Below, piece by piece: positions 7,068-10,863 of a DNA stretch of 10,863 nt. Source of the stretch: Chloroflexota bacterium. GTDB taxonomy: Bacteria; Chloroflexota; UBA6077; JADZDV01. The position numbers and the translations under genes are program-made. The stretch is taken from the NCBI GenBank assembly GCA_020850915.1, contig JADZDV010000568.1, positions 1 through 10,863 on the forward strand. The letters run 5' to 3'. The notes under the pieces were generated by a model. That model was given only the letters and a program-made list of their open reading frames with translations. It did not search any database and was not told where the DNA came from. The first letter of the stretch is position 1, and the number at the start of each line of letters is the position of its first letter.

Positions 7068-7096
7068 ATCGTAGCACTGACATCCGCTCGAGGCAA
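7068..7096 (-). promoter_or_regulatory. Sigma-70-type promoter of the substrate-binding protein gene
   Basis: On the minus strand, TTGCCT (complement of 7091-7096) and TACGAT (complement of 7068-7073) stand exactly 17 bases apart, matching -35 and -10 at 4 and 4 of 6. Transcription would start near 7061, giving a leader of about 70 bases before ATG 6990. A dyad overlaps the -35. Confidence 0.5.
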
Positions 7097-7140
7097 TGTT
7101 TGTCCACCATTGCGAAGGTGGCATGGTGCATGTCGAGCGG
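7084..7140. promoter_or_regulatory. Overlapping dyads in the divergent intergenic region, possible operator
   Basis: CCGCTCGA (7084-7091) and TCGAGCGG (7133-7140) are perfect arms. CCACC (7104-7108) and GGTGG (7117-7121) share nearly the same centre (about 7112). A second dyad, GCAATG (7093-7098) / CATTGC (7108-7113), covers the -35 of the minus-strand promoter. This arrangement suits binding of a dimeric regulator that could control both divergent genes. No regulator gene is in the window. Confidence 0.4.
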
Positions 7141-7234
7141 TCGCGAGGACGGTCGGGCTTGTGTCAGCGGGCCGTTTCTGGTTCGCTATGGGCAGCGCCG
7201 GCTGTTCGGCCCAGATTCTCCCCGGGGCGTAAGG

Positions 7235-8521
7235 ATGCTCTCCAAGATGGCGCCCAAGTTCCGGCCGGGCCGCCTGGAGCCGTGGCAGCGCAGCCAGCTT
7301 GTCGTGCTCGCCACGGTGGTCCTGGCCCAGGTCGGCTTCGACCTCACCCAGCCGTTCATCCCACTCTACGTGCGGTATCTTGGGACCACCGACCTGAACG
7401 AGGCCGCGCTCTGGTCTGGCATCGTCGTCGGCATCGGCCCGCTCTGCGCCAGCCTGATGGGGCCGTTCTGGGGAGCGCTGGGCGATCGACTCGGTCACAG
7501 GATGATGGTGGTGCGAGCGCTGGCGATGATCTCGCTCATGCAGCTCGCGTCCGGCTTCGTGCCGGACGTCCGCTGGCTGCTGGTCTGTCGAGTGGTGATG
7601 GGGCTCTTCGCGGGTTTCACCACGATGGTCCTGGCGCTGGCGATCTCCGTGGCGCCGCGTGAGAAGATGTCTCAGGCGATCGGCCTGGTGCAGGCCGCGC
7701 AGCTCGCGCCGACCGCGTTTGGTCCTCTGATCGGCGGCGTCCTATCGGACACGCTCGGGCCGCGGGCGAATTTCGTCACCACCGGCCTGCTCCTGCTTGT
7801 GCCGGTCGGGCTCCTCATCCTCCTGGTAGACGAGGGGAGCTACGCCAGCGAGCCGAGTCGACAGACCAGAGAGGCCGGCGCCGGGCGTAATCCCGTCTTC
7901 TCGCTGCTGCTGTTCCCACCGTTCCTGGCCTCCCTCGGTATCCTGTTCGTCGCCCGCTTCACCGACCGGGCCCTGCCGCCGATTCTGCCGCTCTATCTGA
8001 TCCAGCTCGATACGCCAGTCGCCCAGCTTGCCACGATCACCGGTCTCGTCGTCGCCTCGGGGGCGATCGCCGCGGCCTGCTCGGCCGTGCTCTACGGCCG
8101 CCAGCTCCGCCCGGAGAACGTCCGCCGGCTGTTGCTGGTCGCCCTGGTCGGCGGAGGCCTGATGAGCTTGCTGCTCAGCCAGACCCAGAGCTGGGTGCAG
8201 GTGACGGGGGTCCGGCTCCTGCTCGGCCTGCTGGCCGGAGGCGCCATCACGCTGGCCTACACGCTGGGCGCGCGCCACGCGCCGACCGGCCGCTCGGGAT
8301 TGACGTTTTCCGTGCTTGGGAGCTGCGGCCAGCTTGGCGCGGCGGTCTCGCCGATGCTGGCAGGCGTCCTCAGCCAGAGCGGCCTGCGAACGGTGTTCCT
8401 GGCGAACGGGGCGGCCTACCTGCTGGCCGCCGCGTTGGCCGCGATCCCGGCCGTCGGGGCAGTGCCTGCGCCCGCACCCGCCCCAGAGCGGGAGCCCGCG
8501 GCGGACACGGCGGAGTCCTGA
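7235..8521 (+). CDS. MFS transporter, DHA1 drug:H+ antiporter type
   Basis: The 428-residue protein has about 12 hydrophobic segments and a short Pro/Ala-rich cytoplasmic tail (about 400-428). Motif A of the major facilitator superfamily is present between helices 2 and 3 (GALGDRLGHR, 80-89). An R-x-x-x-G motif follows in helix 4 (R119-G123, RVVMG). A motif-C-like segment in helix 5 (APTAFGPLIGGVL, 158-170, with GP at 163-164) marks the proton-driven exporters. Resemblance is to MdtG-like multidrug exporters; the substrate is unknown. ATG 7235 is the likely start: GGGG lies 7 bases upstream. ATG 7247 is also possible, with AGGA 11 bases away. The frame stays open upstream to 7010, but that part is not membrane-like and overlaps the divergent promoter. 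The dehydrogenase gene follows 75 bases later on the same strand and may be co-transcribed. Confidence 0.88.
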   Translation: MLSKMAPKFRPGRLEPWQRSQLVVLATVVLAQVGFDLTQPFIPLYVRYLGTTDLNEAALWSGIVVGIGPLCASLMGPFWGALGDRLGHRMMVVRALAMISLMQLASGFVPDVRWLLVCRVVMGLFAGFTTMVLALAISVAPREKMSQAIGLVQAAQLAPTAFGPLIGGVLSDTLGPRANFVTTGLLLLVPVGLLILLVDEGSYASEPSRQTREAGAGRNPVFSLLLFPPFLASLGILFVARFTDRALPPILPLYLIQLDTPVAQLATITGLVVASGAIAAACSAVLYGRQLRPENVRRLLLVALVGGGLMSLLLSQTQSWVQVTGVRLLLGLLAGGAITLAYTLGARHAPTGRSGLTFSVLGSCGQLGAAVSPMLAGVLSQSGLRTVFLANGAAYLLAAALAAIPAVGAVPAPAPAPEREPAADTAES

Positions 8522-8596
8522 GCCCCGCTCGTCTCTCGTGAGTGGCTCGGGTACCATCGCGACGAAGTCTGACCGAACTGCGCATGGAAGGTGACA

Positions 8597-9622
8597 ATGA
8601 GGGCAGCGGTACTGCGCGGACCCGGCCGCATCGAGCTTGCGGACTTGCCCGATCCGATGCCGGGACCGGGCGACGTCGTGCTCAGGGTCGGCGCCAACGC
8701 CATCTGCGGCAGCGACCGGAACGCGCTTCGAGGCAACCATCCCAAGATCCATCCGCCGGCCGTGCTCGGACACGAATTCGCGGGAACCGTCTCGGCGCTC
8801 GGGCCCGACGTCGAGAGCTGGCGCATTGGCGACCGGGTGTGCGTCGAGCCGCTGCTCTCCCGCGGGCGCTGCCGCTATTGCCTGACCGGACGTGGCAACG
8901 TCTGCCAGTCCTTCCACATCGTTGGCGACGGGATGGACGGCGCGCTCGCCACCTACGTGAAGATCCCCTCGAAGAACCTCTTCAAGCTGCCGGACCGCGT
9001 CTCGTTTGAAGAGGGGGCGCTGGTGCAGCCGCTGGCCATCTCCTACCACGCGGTCCGGGATCGAGCTGAAGTCTCCGACGGCGAGCTGGTGGTCGTCATC
9101 GGCGCCGGGCCGATCGGGCTCGGCGCCCTGCTGGCCGCCCGTTCGTTTGGCGCGCGGACCATCGTCTCGGATGTCCTCGGGTACCGCCTGGAGTTTGCGC
9201 GGAAGCTCGGTGCCGATCGCGTGGTGGACGGCACCTGGGAAGACCTCGTGGCGGTGGTCCAGCAGGAGAACGAGGGCTACGGCGCGGACGTCGTGGTGGA
9301 GGCCGTCGGCGGCGGACAGGAGGCAACCTTCGACCTCGCGGTCCGCGCCGCGGCGCCTGGCGCGCGGGTTGTGGTCCTCGGGAGCTTCGCGAGGAACGAG
9401 GCGAAGCTACGAATCGTGGATTTCAAGTTCGGCGAGCTGGACATCCGCGGCTCGCAAGGACACCCCAACACGTTCCGTCCGGTGCTGGACCTCGTCGCGC
9501 TGGGGGCGATCCCGGCCAGGGAGCTGATCACCCACCGCGTACCGCTCGAGGATGCGCCGGAGGCGTTCCGTCTGCTGGACACCCGGGACGAAGGCGTTAT
9601 GAAGGTGATCGTCACTCCCTGA
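8597..9622 (+). CDS. Medium-chain zinc-type alcohol/polyol dehydrogenase
   Basis: The product is 341 residues, the usual size for sorbitol/threonine/butanediol-type dehydrogenases, which oxidise a secondary alcohol with NAD(P). The N-terminal catalytic domain has C37 (AICGSD) and the GHE motif H59-E60 for the catalytic zinc. The NAD-binding Rossmann domain has GAGPIG (169-174). The acid D192 at the end of the second strand suggests NAD rather than NADP. Two oddities stand out. Q144 stands in VQPLAISYHAV, where relatives have Glu (EPL). R89 stands where the first of four structural-zinc cysteines is expected, leaving C92, C95 and C103. Both changes are one base from the usual residue. ATG 8597 is chosen because GGAAGG (8586-8591) lies 5 bases upstream; a GTG at 8591 overlaps that ribosome site. 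It follows the exporter gene by 75 bases and meets the epimerase gene tail to tail. Confidence 0.9.
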   Translation: MRAAVLRGPGRIELADLPDPMPGPGDVVLRVGANAICGSDRNALRGNHPKIHPPAVLGHEFAGTVSALGPDVESWRIGDRVCVEPLLSRGRCRYCLTGRGNVCQSFHIVGDGMDGALATYVKIPSKNLFKLPDRVSFEEGALVQPLAISYHAVRDRAEVSDGELVVVIGAGPIGLGALLAARSFGARTIVSDVLGYRLEFARKLGADRVVDGTWEDLVAVVQQENEGYGADVVVEAVGGGQEATFDLAVRAAAPGARVVVLGSFARNEAKLRIVDFKFGELDIRGSQGHPNTFRPVLDLVALGAIPARELITHRVPLEDAPEAFRLLDTRDEGVMKVIVTP

Positions 9623-9635
9623 GCCGCCCTGGGGA

Positions 9636-10574
9636 TTACCTCCCTCGAGCCTCCTGGAACGCCTCATAGACGCCATCGGCCAGGCTCCGGGTGAGCTGGA
9701 AGCCGAGGGCCGCCTGGATGCCGCTGTTGTCCAACACGGCGGCCGGCTCGCCGCCGCCGGGCCCCAGCTCGATCTGAGCGTCAGGCTCCCACTCGCGGAG
9801 CAGCTCGGCCAGCTCCCGCAGGGTCGTGTTGAGGGCGCCGATCGTGTGGGTGCGACCCTCGCCGCGATCGGGCCGCTCGACCGCGGCGGTGAAGGCGGCG
9901 ACGGCGTCGTCCACGTGCATGAGCGGGAACACCCAGTCCGCACGGGGCGCCCGGGCGTGCTGGCCGTGCGCGACCGCCCGGATCATCTCGATCATCTCCA
10001 TCGAGGCGCCGGCCCGCCGGCCCCGGCCAAGGATGCCACAGGGCCGCAGGCCGGTACTGTCCAGGCCCCAGGTGCGCGCGTAGTGCGCGGCCAGCAACTC
10101 GCTCTGCGCCTTGCAGGCGCCGTAGACGGTGATCGGGTCGGCGACGGAGTCGTCCACGATCCGTTCAACGCCGTGGCGCGTCCGATACCGTCCGAGCGGT
10201 CCGAACTGCTGGACCGAGCTGGCCCAGACCATCTTCGGCACGCCAAGCTGCCGCACCGCCTCCAGCACGTTGACGATCCCGCCGGTCATCACGCGCACGG
10301 CGGTGGCCGGATCCTGCTGCGCGGCCGGCGTCAGGGTGGCCGCCAGGTGGACCAGCACGTCCGGCCTGACCTCGCCGATGGTCCGGAAGACGTGGAGCGG
10401 ATCGGTGACGTCACCTGGCAGGAGGGTTATCGCGCCGATCTCCTCCTCGCGCAGCACGTCAAACATCGGGCTGTGGCGAACGTCGCGATCGTACACGGCG
10501 ACCTGTCGCTCGTGTCGCAGCAGCACGCGCGCGCGATGCGCGCCAATGAACCCGGCCCCGCCAAACAGCAGCAC
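9636..10574 (-). CDS. NAD-dependent epimerase/dehydratase (extended SDR family)
   Basis: From GTG 10574 the protein has 312 residues, the usual length for nucleotide-sugar epimerase-like SDRs. The cofactor motif GGAGFIG (5-11) lies at the very N-terminus, and D29 ends the second strand (VAVYD), pointing to NAD. DVTD (55-58) and the VLVHLAA strand (73-79) follow. The catalytic residues are S119/S120 (WASSVQQFG), Y151 and K155 (YGACK). The C-terminal substrate domain is normal in length, with HVDDAV about residue 210. The family acts on UDP- or GDP-sugars or similar substrates; this one's substrate is not clear. The GTG has GAGG 10 bases upstream. An ATG at 10742 would add 56 basic residues before the Rossmann fold and lies upstream of the likely promoter. 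Its stop codon is 13 bases from that of the convergent dehydrogenase gene, so the two transcripts may overlap. Confidence 0.88.
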   Translation of the reverse strand: MLLFGGAGFIGAHRARVLLRHERQVAVYDRDVRHSPMFDVLREEEIGAITLLPGDVTDPLHVFRTIGEVRPDVLVHLAATLTPAAQQDPATAVRVMTGGIVNVLEAVRQLGVPKMVWASSVQQFGPLGRYRTRHGVERIVDDSVADPITVYGACKAQSELLAAHYARTWGLDSTGLRPCGILGRGRRAGASMEMIEMIRAVAHGQHARAPRADWVFPLMHVDDAVAAFTAAVERPDRGEGRTHTIGALNTTLRELAELLREWEPDAQIELGPGGGEPAAVLDNSGIQAALGFQLTRSLADGVYEAFQEARGR

Positions 10575-10659
10575 CCGCCTGATGCCTCGCCTCCGAGCAG
10601 CGGCGCGGTGCGCGCAAACGGCGAGACCGCGCCCCGAGATACGTCTTCGTCGCCCGATT

Positions 10660-10687
10660 ACGATACGCCACTCCGTCGTTTGGCCAA
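10660..10687 (-). promoter_or_regulatory. Possible promoter of the epimerase gene
   Basis: On the minus strand, TTGGCC (complement of 10682-10687) and TATCGT (complement of 10660-10665) are 16 bases apart, each 4 of 6 to consensus. The transcript would start near 10653, about 80 bases before GTG 10574. This supports the GTG start over the upstream ATG. Confidence 0.35.
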
Positions 10688-10791
10688 CAGGGATGGCGTG
10701 CGCGGTATGGACGGCGGCGCACGGTATGGGAGCGGGCGCCATTTCGCGGCAGGGGCCCCCACCCGATGAAATGTTCCAGTACGGCCAGGAC

Positions 10792-10837
10792 CCCCCCCCC
10801 CGACCTCCCCCCAGCGGGGGGAGGTCGGGTGGGGGGG
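10792..10837. repeat. C/G-rich intergenic hairpin, 21 bp stem
   Basis: The left arm 10799-10812 (14 bases, CCCGACCTCCCCCC) pairs perfectly with 10816-10829 around the loop AGC. After one unpaired T at 10830, seven further C-G pairs join 10792-10798 to 10831-10837. The G-rich side also fits a G-quadruplex pattern (GGG, loop AGGTC, GGG, T, GGG, G, GGG). It lies 217 bases upstream of the epimerase start. It may be a dispersed intergenic repeat or the terminator of a gene beyond the window. Confidence 0.75.
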
Positions 10838-10863
10838 TAGAGGAGTGGACGCACTTTCGATAC

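Noticed and set aside
6163..7074. A 303-residue plus-strand frame opposite the lipoprotein gene
   Set aside because: Its Arg/Gly-rich middle is only the complement of the Ala/Pro repeat, and there is no domain.
7742..9049. A 435-residue minus-strand frame across the exporter and dehydrogenase genes
   Set aside because: It is antisense to two well-supported genes, has no domain, and consists of Arg/Gln/Gly-rich sequence typical of antisense shadow frames.
9846..10769. A 307-residue plus-strand frame opposite the epimerase
   Set aside because: Antisense to a gene with a complete SDR motif set; no recognisable fold or ribosome site.

Overview
This is a high-GC bacterial window that looks like Chloroflexota or a similar high-GC soil or sediment lineage. 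The grounds are composition, strongly GC-ending codons, a substrate-binding lipoprotein with a long Ala/Pro linker after its lipobox, and a C/G-rich intergenic hairpin at the right edge. The taxonomic guess is inference; there is no rRNA or other marker gene. The content is ordinary accessory metabolism and transport. I see no tRNA, rRNA, CRISPR array, phage gene or intact insertion sequence.

Layout, left to right. (1) 2-766 (+): the C-terminal end of a GT39/ArnT-like membrane glycosyltransferase that starts outside the window. (2) 917-1639 (+): a small secreted protein of two PKD-like Ig-fold repeats, visibly less GC-rich than its neighbours. (3) 1640-2509: about 870 bases without a convincing gene. 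It holds a cluster of inverted repeats just after the PKD gene and a possible decayed coding fragment near 2310-2401. (4) 2510-2974 (+): a VOC-superfamily protein resembling methylmalonyl-CoA epimerase. It converges on (5) 3102-5228 (-): a single-chain NDP-forming acyl-CoA synthetase. (6) 5229-5745: non-coding, with the synthetase promoter region and a strong hairpin behind the next gene. (7) 5746-6990 (-): an orphan NMT1/THI5-like ABC substrate-binding lipoprotein. (8) 6991-7234: a divergent regulatory region with a good sigma-70-type promoter and overlapping dyads. (9) 7235-8521 (+): an MFS drug:H+ antiporter-type exporter. (10) 8597-9622 (+): a medium-chain zinc-type alcohol/polyol dehydrogenase with two altered zinc-ligand positions. 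It meets tail to tail, 13 bases apart, (11) 9636-10574 (-): an SDR-family NAD-dependent epimerase/dehydratase. (12) 10792-10837: a near-perfect C/G-rich hairpin.

How they may work together. The epimerase-like VOC protein and the acyl-CoA synthetase both suit acyl-CoA metabolism but are convergently transcribed. The substrate-binding protein has no permease or ATPase in view, so its transporter must lie elsewhere. The transporter and dehydrogenase are codirectional, 75 bases apart, and could be co-transcribed. No coherent new system can be claimed. The items most worth checking are the divergent operator region, the zinc-ligand changes, the structured non-coding stretches and the low-GC PKD gene.
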